From NCBI RefSeq assembly GCF_016908355.1, contig NZ_JAFBDT010000004.1, positions 105,960-169,959 of the forward strand: DNA of 64,000 bases, written 5' to 3'. The notes beneath the pieces were generated by a model that ran no database searches, was not told the DNA's origin, and saw only the letters and a list, made by a program, of their open reading frames with translations. Shown here piece after piece: positions 1-7,765 of this stretch. How positions within the stretch are numbered: position 1 is the first letter of the stretch; each line of letters opens with the position of its first letter. The stretch is from Fusibacter tunisiensis (GTDB lineage: Bacteria; Bacillota; Clostridia; Peptostreptococcales; Acidaminobacteraceae). The translations under genes were made by a program, and so were the position numbers.

Positions 1-2
1 GG

Positions 3-1184
3 ATTTCTACCATGCTCAAAGAACTTCAAAAAGACCTTAATATGCAATTTGAAGCAGCTGTGGGTGAAGTAAATGACATAGCAGACCAGATTGCAACCTT
101 AAATGAGACCATCTTCAAGGCAGAACTGGAAGGTGGCAAAGCCAATGATTTAAGAGACCAAAGGGAGTTGCTTTTAGACAAACTTTCAGAGTTTGTGAAC
201 ATCAACTATTATGAAGATTCTCAGAATCGTTTTTATGTGTCCATAGGTGGGCAAGAAATCGTGTCCCACTTTAGGGCGGATGAACTGGAAACAGTAGAGC
301 GTACTTCAAAAATTAATGAAGATGACTCCGAGGGCATTTGGGATGTTCAGTGGTCTAACGGCAATACCTTAAATGCTGCTACAGGAAAAATCAAAGGGTT
401 AAGAGATGTAAGAGACAACAATACGGAACTATCAAAAGGAATTCCTTATTATATTGATAAACTTAATGAGTTTGTGGATGTCCTTCACGACACCATGAAT
501 GGAATTCATGAAACTGGTTTTGGCCTCGATGGCAGTATTGGAAATTATATGTTCACCATGGATGGCATGAGCACAGCAGAGTATAAGGCTTATTTGACAG
601 CCTCAGGAACAGATGTTACGGCAACGATCACAGCAGGTGGTACACTTGACCCAACGAATCCAGCTGACAAGGCGGCAATTGATGCAAATATTGAAGCATA
701 TTTTATTGCCAATCCAGATGAGGCAGGCAAACGCATTAAACTGGTGGATGATCAATATCTTTTGGTAGAAAAAGTAAAAGCCGATCGTTTATCCCTAGCC
801 AGTGACTTAGACGATCTTAATAAAATTGCAGCAGCCACAAATCTTGCAGATATACCAGGGGATGGTGGCAATATCTTAAAAATGATTGAAACCAGACACG
901 ATACAAAGTTATACGATTGGGGTGCTCCAGAAGATTTTGTTAAATCTTTGGTATCCAATTTAGGCGTTGATGCTGCAGAGGCCAACCGGGTCAAAAATAA
1001 TCAAGATCTTTTGACCAATGAGTACAGCATGTCCAGGGACTCTGTTATGGGCGTTTCTTTAGACGAAGAAATGGCCAATATGATTAAATTTCAAACGGCT
1101 TACAATGCCAATGCACGAATGATTAATGTCTTTGACGAAATGTTGGACTTAGTCGTCAATCGTTTGGGAACGGTTGGCAGATAG
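3..1184 (+). CDS. flgK: Flagellar hook-associated protein 1 (FlgK), 3' part
   Basis: This is the C-terminal part of FlgK (HAP1), which with FlgL forms the junction between the flagellar hook and the filament outside the cell. The reading frame is open to the left window edge, so the N-terminus is missing; the visible 393 residues begin inside the D1/D2 region. The coiled-coil stretch with DLRDQRELLLDKLS near residue 50 is a FlgK hallmark. The C-terminal helix (SLDEEMANMIKFQTAYNANARMI, split here as SLDEEMANMIKF then QTAYNANARMI) matches the flagellar rod/hook C-terminal domain. It is followed after 23 bases by flgL, the order seen in many Firmicutes, so the two are probably co-transcribed. 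Confidence 0.95.
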   Translation: MSTMLKELQKDLNMQFEAAVGEVNDIADQIATLNETIFKAELEGGKANDLRDQRELLLDKLSEFVNINYYEDSQNRFYVSIGGQEIVSHFRADELETVERTSKINEDDSEGIWDVQWSNGNTLNAATGKIKGLRDVRDNNTELSKGIPYYIDKLNEFVDVLHDTMNGIHETGFGLDGSIGNYMFTMDGMSTAEYKAYLTASGTDVTATITAGGTLDPTNPADKAAIDANIEAYFIANPDEAGKRIKLVDDQYLLVEKVKADRLSLASDLDDLNKIAAATNLADIPGDGGNILKMIETRHDTKLYDWGAPEDFVKSLVSNLGVDAAEANRVKNNQDLLTNEYSMSRDSVMGVSLDEEMANMIKFQTAYNANARMINVFDEMLDLVVNRLGTVGR

Positions 1185-1207
1185 GGTGATAGAATAGGAG
1201 TAAAACA

Positions 1208-2407
1208 ATGCGTGTAACGAATTCAATGCTTATAAAAGACATGCTGTGGAATGCCAACAACAACATGGTTCAAATGTCAAACTATCAGTCCCAGATGTCT
1301 TCAGGCAAAAAAATCCAAAGGCCTTCAGATGATGCTGTTGGAACCACTATGGTAATGAAGTACAAAACAGATATTCGGGAAGCGGCCCAATATCAAAAAA
1401 ATATTGATGACTCACTGGGCTGGCTAGAAGTTTCAGAAAGCGCCCTTACAAATTTAAAAGATGTCCTTCAGCGTGCCAGAGAACTTACTGTACAGGCAGC
1501 TAACGGGACCAACACCACAGAAGACCGCCAGAAAATACAGCTTGAAATGGAACAACTTAAGCAAGAGGTTATTGCGGCAGGAAATGCCACCAATGCCGGC
1601 CGATATATTTTCACAGGTCTTGAGACCAATGTGCCACTTTTTAATGAAGATGGTACCTATAACGTTGCCATGACGGAAGAACGGGATGTAAACAGGCGAA
1701 GCGTGGAATTTGAAGTGTCTGTGGGAACAACCCTTGACATAGGCACGCACCCGCTGGACATCTTTGGAATTGTGAAAGAACCTAATCCATTAAAAGATAT
1801 AAATGGGGCGGGTGTTCCAGCAGGTGATATAGCAACCTATACGGGCGTTCATTCTATGGTGGTTCAACTTGGAGAGGCCCGTCACCAAATTGATATTGAT
1901 TTTGGAAATCCTTCTGCTATAGGAACTATTAACGATTTGGAGACAGCTGTCCAAACGGCCGTTGATGCTAAATTCGGCTCAGGGGCTGTGACGGTTACAG
2001 GCAATGTTGGTCCGCCAGAAACTTTAACCTATGGACCTGCAGACGTTGTGGTGGAAGCGACAGTTGGCCGCGAGAGTGAACTCATGAGCGATATGAACAA
2101 TTTAATTGACGCATTAGAAACAGGGGACGATGCCGGGATACAAACGGCACTTGGTAAAATAGATGAAAATATGGAACGTCTTTTGTCCGTTATGGGTGAA
2201 ATTGGCGGGAAAACAAATCGGGTTGAATTCATCAAAAATAGGGTAGAAGAGAATGAGATCACTTTTACAGGCCTTTTAAGTAAGGTTCAAGATGTGGACA
2301 TGGCAGAAGCGATTATGTACTTTAAGAATTTAGAAAACGTCTATAGGGCGTCTTTATCTGTTGGCTCAAAAGTTATCCAACCATCCTTGGTGGATTTTAT
2401 CAGGTAA
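1208..2407 (+). CDS. flgL: Flagellar hook-associated protein 3 (FlgL)
   Basis: FlgL (HAP3) is the second hook-filament junction protein and is related to flagellin. The 399-residue product starts MRVTNSMLIKDML and has a flagellin-like N-terminal coiled coil with GKKIQRPSDDAVGT near residues 34-48. A matching C-terminal helix contains VQDVDMAEAIM and ends in VIQPSLVDFIR. The middle, about residues 150-290, is variable surface domain. The length is somewhat above the common 300 residues because of that middle part. A ribosome binding site (AGGAGT) lies a few bases before the ATG. The gene follows flgK and precedes a DUF6470 gene, as in the B. subtilis flgK-flgL-yviE order. Confidence 0.95.
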   Translation: MRVTNSMLIKDMLWNANNNMVQMSNYQSQMSSGKKIQRPSDDAVGTTMVMKYKTDIREAAQYQKNIDDSLGWLEVSESALTNLKDVLQRARELTVQAANGTNTTEDRQKIQLEMEQLKQEVIAAGNATNAGRYIFTGLETNVPLFNEDGTYNVAMTEERDVNRRSVEFEVSVGTTLDIGTHPLDIFGIVKEPNPLKDINGAGVPAGDIATYTGVHSMVVQLGEARHQIDIDFGNPSAIGTINDLETAVQTAVDAKFGSGAVTVTGNVGPPETLTYGPADVVVEATVGRESELMSDMNNLIDALETGDDAGIQTALGKIDENMERLLSVMGEIGGKTNRVEFIKNRVEENEITFTGLLSKVQDVDMAEAIMYFKNLENVYRASLSVGSKVIQPSLVDFIR

Positions 2408-2424
2408 ATGAGGAGGCGTTTTAA

Positions 2425-2994
2425 GTGCCTATTAAAATTGAATCCCAGTCCGCTCAAATTGGCTGGGATACCAAGAAAGCACAACTGAATCAAAGTGGGA
2501 ACAATCAGCAGAGTTTGGACATTCAGACTAGAAAGCCTAAGCTTGAAATTAGGACCACAAGGCCACAAATGAACATAGACCAGTCTCAACCATTTGCTGA
2601 AGCAGGTCTTAAGAATATACAGGCTTTTATGTCAGATTCAGTTTCTTATGCCAAACAAGTTGTTTCACAAGGTATAGACAGGATTGTCTCTCAAGGAAAC
2701 GAAATGAAGGACATTCACACAGGTGTAGACCCTATACCAGATCAAGCCATTTACAATGCTTATGACCTGTTTGAAAAGACTTTTAATTTTGCACTTGTGC
2801 CCAGTTCCAGACCAGAGATAAATGTAACGCCCGGCGAGGTGACAACCACACTAAATCCTGGTGAAGTGATTAACAATACAATGCCTAGGCGCGTTCAAAT
2901 GGACTATACACCTTGGCAAATTAGCTATTATATGAAACAGTACGCGAGTATTCGGTTTAGTTTTGAACCGTCTAAATTTGAAACTATGGTATAG
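2425..2994 (+). CDS. DUF6470 family protein (YviE type)
   Basis: A 189-residue protein of the DUF6470/YviE family, found in Firmicute flagellar operons between flgL and fliW. Its biochemical role is not established. It starts with GTG at 2425, supported by AGGAGG at 2411-2416. The N-terminus is short and polar (IKIESQSAQIGWDT), followed by repeated patterns of the type QTRKPKLEIRTTRPQM, which may be beta-strands. The C-terminus has the typical WQISYYMKQYASI motif. No signal peptide or membrane helix is visible. Family assignment rests on this motif pattern and on the conserved position; function is unknown. Confidence 0.85.
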   Translation: MPIKIESQSAQIGWDTKKAQLNQSGNNQQSLDIQTRKPKLEIRTTRPQMNIDQSQPFAEAGLKNIQAFMSDSVSYAKQVVSQGIDRIVSQGNEMKDIHTGVDPIPDQAIYNAYDLFEKTFNFALVPSSRPEINVTPGEVTTTLNPGEVINNTMPRRVQMDYTPWQISYYMKQYASIRFSFEPSKFETMV

Positions 2995-3005
2995 GAGGCG
3001 TAATA

Positions 3006-3449
3006 ATGAAATTAACCACACAACATTTGGGTGAACTTGAGTATGAGGAAGTAGACGTGATTCACTTTGATGATGCAATTCCTGGATTTGAAGAACTCCA
3101 CAAGTACATTATCATTCCATCAGGGGATGCAGAGCTGCCCTTTCACTATCTTCAGTCCGTAGAAGAAGCAGACCTTGCCTTTATTGTAACCGATCCTTTT
3201 TTATTTGTTGAAAACTATGATTTTGAACTGCCCGATGCAGATGCTGAAAAACTGGGTGTCGCTTCTGAAGCAGATGCTGAAAAATTGATTGTATATGCCA
3301 TTGCCACAATTCCTGAAAATGTGGATGACACCACCATCAATATTGTAGCGCCAATACTTATAAATATTGAAAGCAAAAAAGGCATTCAACTGGTTTTAAA
3401 TGAGTACGATGCTTTTAAACATCCAATCTTCAAAAAAGAGGAGGCCTAG
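3006..3449 (+). CDS. fliW: Flagellar assembly factor FliW
   Basis: FliW is a cytoplasmic protein that binds either flagellin or CsrA. When flagellin is exported, FliW is freed and sequesters CsrA, lifting CsrA repression of flagellin translation. The 147-residue product has the family pattern: an early acidic IHFDDAIPGFEELHKYIII segment (shown here as IHFDDAIPGFEELHKY), a central FIVTDPFLF and a C-terminal NIVAPILINIESKKG. A ribosome binding site (TAGGAGG) precedes the ATG. Its stop lies two bases before csrA, so the pair is translationally close, matching the partner-switch module of B. subtilis. Confidence 0.96.
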   Translation: MKLTTQHLGELEYEEVDVIHFDDAIPGFEELHKYIIIPSGDAELPFHYLQSVEEADLAFIVTDPFLFVENYDFELPDADAEKLGVASEADAEKLIVYAIATIPENVDDTTINIVAPILINIESKKGIQLVLNEYDAFKHPIFKKEEA

Positions 3450-3451
3450 TT

Positions 3452-3685
3452 ATGTTGATTCTCACGCGCAAGAAAGACGAGAGTATCATCATTAACGGCA
3501 ACATTGAGATACAGGTCATTGGCATAGAAGAAGGCAAAGTGAAAATTGGAATAAGTGCCCCCAAGTCAGTAACCATCCACCGGAGTGAAATTTTTGAAAA
3601 AATAAAAGAATCCAATGTGGCTTCAACAGTTAGAAATACAAACTTAGAAGCACTTGGCGCAAAATTTACCACAACAAAAAAATAA
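3452..3685 (+). CDS. csrA: Carbon storage regulator CsrA
   Basis: CsrA is a small dimeric RNA-binding protein that represses translation by covering GGA motifs near ribosome binding sites. Its chief target in Gram-positive bacteria is the flagellin message. The 77-residue product has the canonical start MLILTRKKDESIIINGNIE and the VKIGISAPKSVTIHR segment used for RNA contact. The C-terminal tail is slightly longer than in proteobacterial CsrA. The ribosome binding site GAGGAGG lies inside the end of fliW. It sits just upstream of the flagellin gene, whose leader contains GGA motifs. Confidence 0.97.
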   Translation: MLILTRKKDESIIINGNIEIQVIGIEEGKVKIGISAPKSVTIHRSEIFEKIKESNVASTVRNTNLEALGAKFTTTKK

Positions 3686-3703
3686 AAAAATTCCTAAAGG
3701 TGC

Positions 3704-3730
3704 TAAAGTATCTGACAACTTTGCCGATAC
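3704..3730 (+). promoter_or_regulatory. SigD (sigma-28) promoter of flagellin
   Basis: TAAA at 3704-3707 and GCCGATAC at 3723-3730 are separated by 15 bases. This matches the flagellar sigma factor consensus TAAA-N15-GCCGATAT almost exactly. It lies about 113 bases ahead of the flagellin start, so the message has a long leader. Confidence 0.9.
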
Positions 3731-3736
3731 TTTACA

Positions 3737-3842
3737 TAGACAACCTAATTCAAACTTGCGGCCGAAAGAATGAAGGGTTGTCCTATAAATTTATAGCGTG
3801 GTTGGAAAGGATTCCGACCCTAAAAATTCAAGGAGGATTATT
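3737..3842 (+). promoter_or_regulatory. Flagellin 5' leader with candidate CsrA sites
   Basis: The untranslated leader contains GGA motifs at 3804-3806 and 3809-3811, and two more inside the Shine-Dalgarno AAGGAGGA (3832-3834 and 3835-3837). CsrA of B. subtilis binds an upstream site and the Shine-Dalgarno of the hag leader. The same layout here, next to fliW and csrA, suggests CsrA-controlled flagellin translation. The RNA fold was not computed. Confidence 0.6.
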
Positions 3843-5198
3843 ATGAGAATTAACAATAACTTAATGGCAATGAATACCCACAGACAATTGGGGATCAACT
3901 CAGGAAATGGTGCAAAATCAATCGAGAAATTATCATCAGGTTACAGAATCAACCGTGCTGGCGATGACGCTGCTGGTCTTGCGATTTCTGAAAAAATGAG
4001 AGGACAAATTAGAGGTCTTAATATGGCTTCAAGAAACTCTCAAGATGCGATTTCATTGGTTCAAACGGCTGAAGGTGCTTTAAATGAAACACAAGCAATC
4101 CTTCAACGTATGAGAGAGTTATCAGTTCAATCTGCGAACGATACAAATGTTGATGCTGATCGTACAGCGCTTCAGAATGAGATTGATCAATTAACAACTG
4201 AAATTGATAGAATAGCAACAACAACTGAGTTTAATACAAGAAAATTGTTGAATGGTGGAGCTGGCGTTGCAATTTCTGCAAGCAATGGTTCAGTTACATC
4301 TTTATCAGGAACTGCTGATACAACAGCTGGAGTGATTTCTATAACAGCTGCAAATACAACACTGGCTGATAAAGGTGCTGTAGTTGATGCTGGAACTACA
4401 GCGTTAGCAGATGCTTCAACTGCTTTAGGTGGTGTTGGTGCAATCACTATTAATGGAACTTCATTTAGTTTTGCTGCAACAGATACAGTTCAAGAAGCTT
4501 TAGATACATTTAATGGTCAGACAGCTACAACTGGTGTCACTGCAACTTGGGCTAATGGTACTGGATTTACTTTTACACAAGTTAATGAAGGTTCTGCTCA
4601 TAGTGTTAATGTTACAGCAGCTTCAGGTGTATTTACTGGCGGAGCACAGAGTGATGCTGGCGCAGATGCAATCTTAAGTGTTGGTGAATTAGGTGGTTCG
4701 TATTCCGCAAGTGGTAATAAAGTAGAAGTAACATCTGGCGCTTATGAAGGTCTTCAGTTTACTTTGACTGCAGATGCTGATGTTTCAATTACTGTAGGGA
4801 CTAACAATTCTTTAAAAATGCAAATAGGTGCAAATGAAACTCAAGATATGAGTGTTTCAATTGGTGATATGAGAGCTGATGCTCTTGGAGTTGGTAGTGT
4901 AAGTGTTGCTACTCAGGCAGATGCTGCAACAGCGATCACAACAATCAATGATGCAATTACATCTGTATCTGATGAAAGAGCAAAACTTGGTGCGGTCCAA
5001 AACAGATTAGAGCATACAATCAAGAACTTAGATACATCATCTGAGAACTTACAAGCTTCTGAATCTCGAATCAGAGACGTAGACATGGCGAAAGAAATGA
5101 TGGAATTCACTAAGAATAACATCTTGCAACAAGCAGCTCAAGCTATGTTGGCTCAAGCAAATCAGCAACCTCAAGGCGTATTGCAGCTTCTGAGATAG
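3843..5198 (+). CDS. hag: Flagellin (unspliced reading frame)
   Basis: Flagellin, the filament subunit exported through the flagellar type III apparatus. ATG at 3843 is chosen over an in-frame GTG at 3798 because AAGGAGGA ends 5 bases before it and [12 protein letters not shown] is the canonical N-terminus. The 451-residue protein has conserved N-terminal D0/D1 helices ([20 protein letters not shown] near residues 30-50), an Ala/Thr/Ser-rich variable middle of about residues 145-360, and conserved C-terminal helices ending in [18 protein letters not shown] group I intron-like RNA and a second copy of the 14-residue tail with a stop follow. Joining 5153 to 5596 would also give 451 residues, with one Gln-to-Ala change. 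A SigD promoter precedes the gene. Confidence 0.95.
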   Translation: MRINNNLMAMNTHRQLGINSGNGAKSIEKLSSGYRINRAGDDAAGLAISEKMRGQIRGLNMASRNSQDAISLVQTAEGALNETQAILQRMRELSVQSANDTNVDADRTALQNEIDQLTTEIDRIATTTEFNTRKLLNGGAGVAISASNGSVTSLSGTADTTAGVISITAANTTLADKGAVVDAGTTALADASTALGGVGAITINGTSFSFAATDTVQEALDTFNGQTATTGVTATWANGTGFTFTQVNEGSAHSVNVTAASGVFTGGAQSDAGADAILSVGELGGSYSASGNKVEVTSGAYEGLQFTLTADADVSITVGTNNSLKMQIGANETQDMSVSIGDMRADALGVGSVSVATQADAATAITTINDAITSVSDERAKLGAVQNRLEHTIKNLDTSSENLQASESRIRDVDMAKEMMEFTKNNILQQAAQAMLAQANQQPQGVLQLLR

Positions 5199-5595
5199 TT
5201 GATTAAGGGTCCATTGGAGAGTAATCTCTAAATGATAATTGGGTGAATTGCTGGAACTTCCTTAAGCTCAGCTAACCACAACGCAGCTGGAAACGGCAAA
5301 CGTGACGGTTTGAAAATAGGTGAGATTGGATAATCAGCAGCCAAGCTCCTGTACCGAAAGGTTGGAGAAGGTTCAACGACTAGGATAGACCATCTAAAGC
5401 GAAAGCCATGATGATGAAATCCGTAGGATCAGAGGTGGTCCGAAGTGCCCAACAACCAAATTAGTGAATAGGCGAAAGGCGTTAGCCGTTAGGAAAAGCA
5501 CTTGACCTTCCTAATCAATTAACCCCTAACCAACTAACCAACTAATCCGGTTGAAGATATAGTCTGGCATATACTGAAAGGTATGTGATGGTCCG
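5154..5595 (+). ncRNA. Group I intron-like RNA in flagellin 3' end
   Basis: The conserved core of a group I intron, probably IA2-like, is readable. P3 pairs TTGGGTG 5239-5245 with CATCTAA 5391-5397. P4 pairs GCTG 5250-5253 with CAGC 5335-5338. A P6-type hairpin with a GAAA loop lies at about 5346-5366. P7 pairs GACTA 5378-5382 (inside GTTCAACGACTAG) with TAGTC 5560-5564 (inside AAGATATAGTCT). A P9 hairpin is CATATACT 5568-5575, GAAA, GGTATGTG 5580-5587. The proposed ends are U5153 (last exon base) and G5595 (last intron base). P1 would pair 5147-5153 with 5208-5214, with a U-G pair at the splice site and one mismatch. P10 is weak. No homing endonuclease ORF is present. The core is confident; the exact 5' end is inferred. 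Confidence 0.82.
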
Positions 5596-5640
5596 CAAGC
5601 AAACCAAGCACCTCAAGGCGTTCTCCAGTTACTCAGATAA
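5596..5640 (+). other. Second flagellin 3' exon (alternative C-terminal tail)
   Basis: Fifteen codons read [14 protein letters not shown] plus TAA. They duplicate the tail at 5154-5198 ([14 protein letters not shown] plus TAG), with 11 of 45 bases different, mostly silent, and one amino-acid change. The similarity between the two copies begins exactly after a T upstream and after a G downstream. Those are the bases expected at the two borders of a group I intron. Confidence 0.8.
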
Positions 5641-5664
5641 TTGGACGCAAATTAAAGCCATTAA

Positions 5665-5700
5665 GGAGTCCAGGGGATTATTCTCCTGGCTCTTTTTTTT
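5665..5700 (+). terminator. Intrinsic terminator of flagellin unit
   Basis: A GC-rich stem (GAGTCCAGG with CCTGGCTC) is followed by a run of eight T. It lies after the second flagellin tail, so the primary transcript should contain the whole intron-like region. Confidence 0.9.
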
Positions 5701-5733
5701 ACATATTGTGGAGAATTATAATGGGGGATGACT

Positions 5734-6648
5734 ATGTTGACACTTACCGTGGATTTTAGAAAAGAACTTGCTCACAGAATAGAAGAAAATGGTAATAAAG
5801 GTTTGTCTGATATAGATCTTATGGAGTTTTCAAAAAAACTAATTCAGAAGTTAAAAAATTCAAATTCAGTGAAACTGTATCGTTACATGCCTTTTAACTA
5901 TAATAGTGTTCGATCCATTGAAACGGGTAGTATCTATCTTAGTGAAGTTGGAAAAATGAATGATGTGTTTGAAGGGTTAACATTGACACATTCAAATAAG
6001 AATATTAGTTTCAATACTTTGAATGACTTGATCTATCTTAAATCATTTTGTGAGGAAAAGGACAACTTGCTAATGTGGAGTCACTATGCAGATAACCATA
6101 AAGGAATATGTATTGAGTATGATTTGACTTATCTCATCAGCAAAATAGATGATAAAAAAAGCAATCCAAATATTTTGTTTCACCTTTTCCCTGTTGTCTA
6201 TTTAGAGAATAGAATCAATGATGAAGCAGCTTTCAATAATTTGATATATGCATCCAAAAGCATAAATCAATACAAATTAGACTTGAAGAATCAGAATCAT
6301 CATGATGATGTTGAATGGCATAATGACATAAAGATGTTGTTTTTAATCAAGTCTAAATCTTGGGGATATGAAAAAGAATGGCGCATCGCTGTGACTTTCA
6401 CACAGATGAATGAAAAGCCAAAATATTCAGATGAGTCACTTTCTGATTTGTATACGATTGATTCACAAAATGTAGATTTTGATTGTATCACGTCAATTTA
6501 TTGTGGTGCGAACTTAGAAAACGATAAAGTTGAGCATCTTAAAGAAATTGCTAAAAGAGTTAATAATAACAGTTTACGTAGGCTATCTGTCTATAGATCT
6601 CAGTTGGACCCGAAAGAGTATAAACTAAATTATGAACGGATATTATAG
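5734..6648 (+). CDS. DUF2971 domain protein
   Basis: A 304-residue protein of the DUF2971 family, recognised by VKLYRYMPFNYNSVRSIETG early on, MNDVFEG, then LLMWSHYADNHKGICIEYD, and WGYEKEWRI further on. The family has no settled function and is common in accessory regions. ATG at 5734 is preferred because GGGGG at 5723-5727 is well spaced from it; an ATG at 5728 would overlap that site too closely. The gene is AT-rich and sits between flagellin and flaG, breaking a cluster that is otherwise in the B. subtilis order, so it is probably a later insertion. Confidence 0.75.
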   Translation: MLTLTVDFRKELAHRIEENGNKGLSDIDLMEFSKKLIQKLKNSNSVKLYRYMPFNYNSVRSIETGSIYLSEVGKMNDVFEGLTLTHSNKNISFNTLNDLIYLKSFCEEKDNLLMWSHYADNHKGICIEYDLTYLISKIDDKKSNPNILFHLFPVVYLENRINDEAAFNNLIYASKSINQYKLDLKNQNHHDDVEWHNDIKMLFLIKSKSWGYEKEWRIAVTFTQMNEKPKYSDESLSDLYTIDSQNVDFDCITSIYCGANLENDKVEHLKEIAKRVNNNSLRRLSVYRSQLDPKEYKLNYERIL

Positions 6649-6665
6649 ACTGAAAGGACCCCATC

Positions 6666-6887
6666 ATGACCGAACGCGATAAGCTCATAGAACTTCTGGA
6701 AGAAGTCAAACAGAAAATCAGAATGCTAGACGCCATCGAGGAGCGTCTTTTAAGAGCGCGTGATCTGGTCATGAAGTCCACAGAGGTAGAAGTCCTTGAT
6801 GGACAGAGGCAAGACCTGCAGCGAGAGATTGATGAGTTGATGGCTGAGGTACGATTGCTAGAGATGGACGACACCGAAAATCAGTGA
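6666..6887 (+). CDS. Small coiled-coil protein, unknown function
   Basis: A 73-residue, highly charged protein (MTERDKLIELLEEVKQKIRM...), almost wholly predicted coiled coil by its heptad-like Leu/Ile/Met spacing. It has no cysteine, signal peptide or membrane segment. AAAGGACC at 6653-6660 precedes the ATG at 6666 and acts as a modest ribosome binding site. It starts 17 bases after the DUF2971 gene and may be co-transcribed with it. Short coiled-coil proteins are common as flagellar chaperones or adaptors, but nothing in the sequence proves that here. Confidence 0.6.
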   Translation: MTERDKLIELLEEVKQKIRMLDAIEERLLRARDLVMKSTEVEVLDGQRQDLQREIDELMAEVRLLEMDDTENQ

Positions 6888-7239
6888 AATTCATTTTACT
6901 CAAACCTGAGTATAACCTTCCTGTAAAAATCCCAACTAGTCAACGCCGAAAATCGCTGAAAAGTTGGGACAGAGTGTTAAAAAAGAGCAATTTTTGAACT
7001 CATTTTATTTTGTAACGAATTATGTTACGATTTAGTTCAGTTAGAAGTTGATTTTCAGTTAAATCATGTATGCTAACGGTGTTTCGTGCGAAATTTAACT
7101 GGTGCATACTAATTTTGGTGCTTGATGTTTTTTTCTTAGTTGAATATTTATAGTTTGCGATTATTTTATGCCATTAATGTGCAAAAGAATTCACGCTTAC
7201 CTATATAATTAAAAGAGCAAATATTTAAAACTCAGTCCA
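6888..7239. other. Intergenic region without recognised gene
   Basis: About 350 AT-rich bases. I see no open frame of convincing length, no RNA gene and no strong terminator. Short inverted segments such as GTAACG/CGTAACA around 7013-7031 are too small to interpret. Confidence 0.5.
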
Positions 7240-7584
7240 CTAAACCAAGTAATACCCCACAACAAACAAGGTGAGCCCAACCAGTGCCATTATCAGCATA
7301 AAAGCCACGCTACCATCAGCCAATCCAGCACGGTTTTCGTGATCGGCAAAATTTTGGTTGGTCATTCGCGCCATGTTGTAGTTGTAGTCCCGGTTGATGT
7401 TGTTAGAGCCAAGTTGAGATGCAAAACCAATGAAGACAATCACACCACCAATGATTTTCAAGATGTTGGTTGGTTGGAAATCTGTAAAATAGATAAGAAG
7501 TAGACTTATTATTGCGCCAATAAGTAAAGTGATTAGGTACAATTTTGCGATTTTTTTCAGTCCGTACAGTAAATTTGCTTTCAT
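7240..7584 (-). CDS. Small membrane protein, unknown function
   Basis: A 114-residue protein with three clear hydrophobic segments: about residues 15-32 (YLITLLIGAIISLLLIYF), 40-57 (ILKIIGGVIVFIGFASQL) and 93-112 (VAFMLIMALVGLTLFVVGYY). Between them is a polar loop rich in Asn and Asp. A good ribosome binding site (AAAAGGAGG) precedes the ATG on the minus strand. It is transcribed opposite to its neighbours. I do not recognise a family. Confidence 0.65.
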   Translation of the reverse strand: MKANLLYGLKKIAKLYLITLLIGAIISLLLIYFTDFQPTNILKIIGGVIVFIGFASQLGSNNINRDYNYNMARMTNQNFADHENRAGLADGSVAFMLIMALVGLTLFVVGYYLV

Positions 7585-7691
7585 TGTGGAGCCTCCTTTT
7601 ATAATGCTCTAATTATGTGAATTATACCATTTAGAGGGACTGGATATTTAAAATGAAGCGTTATTTAAGCAATCTTTAATGAAAATTTAAG

Positions 7692-7752
7692 TTGGGGACG
7701 GGGCAAAATCGGCACCCGTGGTGGAGGGGTGCCGATTTTGCCCCGTCCCCAA
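7692..7752. repeat. Long palindrome with GGGGACGGGG ends (REP-like)
   Basis: Two perfect 26-base arms (7692-7717 and 7727-7752) enclose a 9-base loop. The outer part, TTGGGGACGG and its complement, is shared with the palindromes around the RAYT transposase at 17.5-19.1 kb. The element is therefore probably a member of the same REP-like family. There is no T-run, so it is not a typical terminator. Confidence 0.8.
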
Positions 7753-7765
7753 TTGAGGTGAGATT

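Noticed and set aside
5641..5664. A second complete flagellin gene after the first
   Set aside because: Only a 14-codon tail is present; the region before it is a group I intron core, not flagellin coding sequence.
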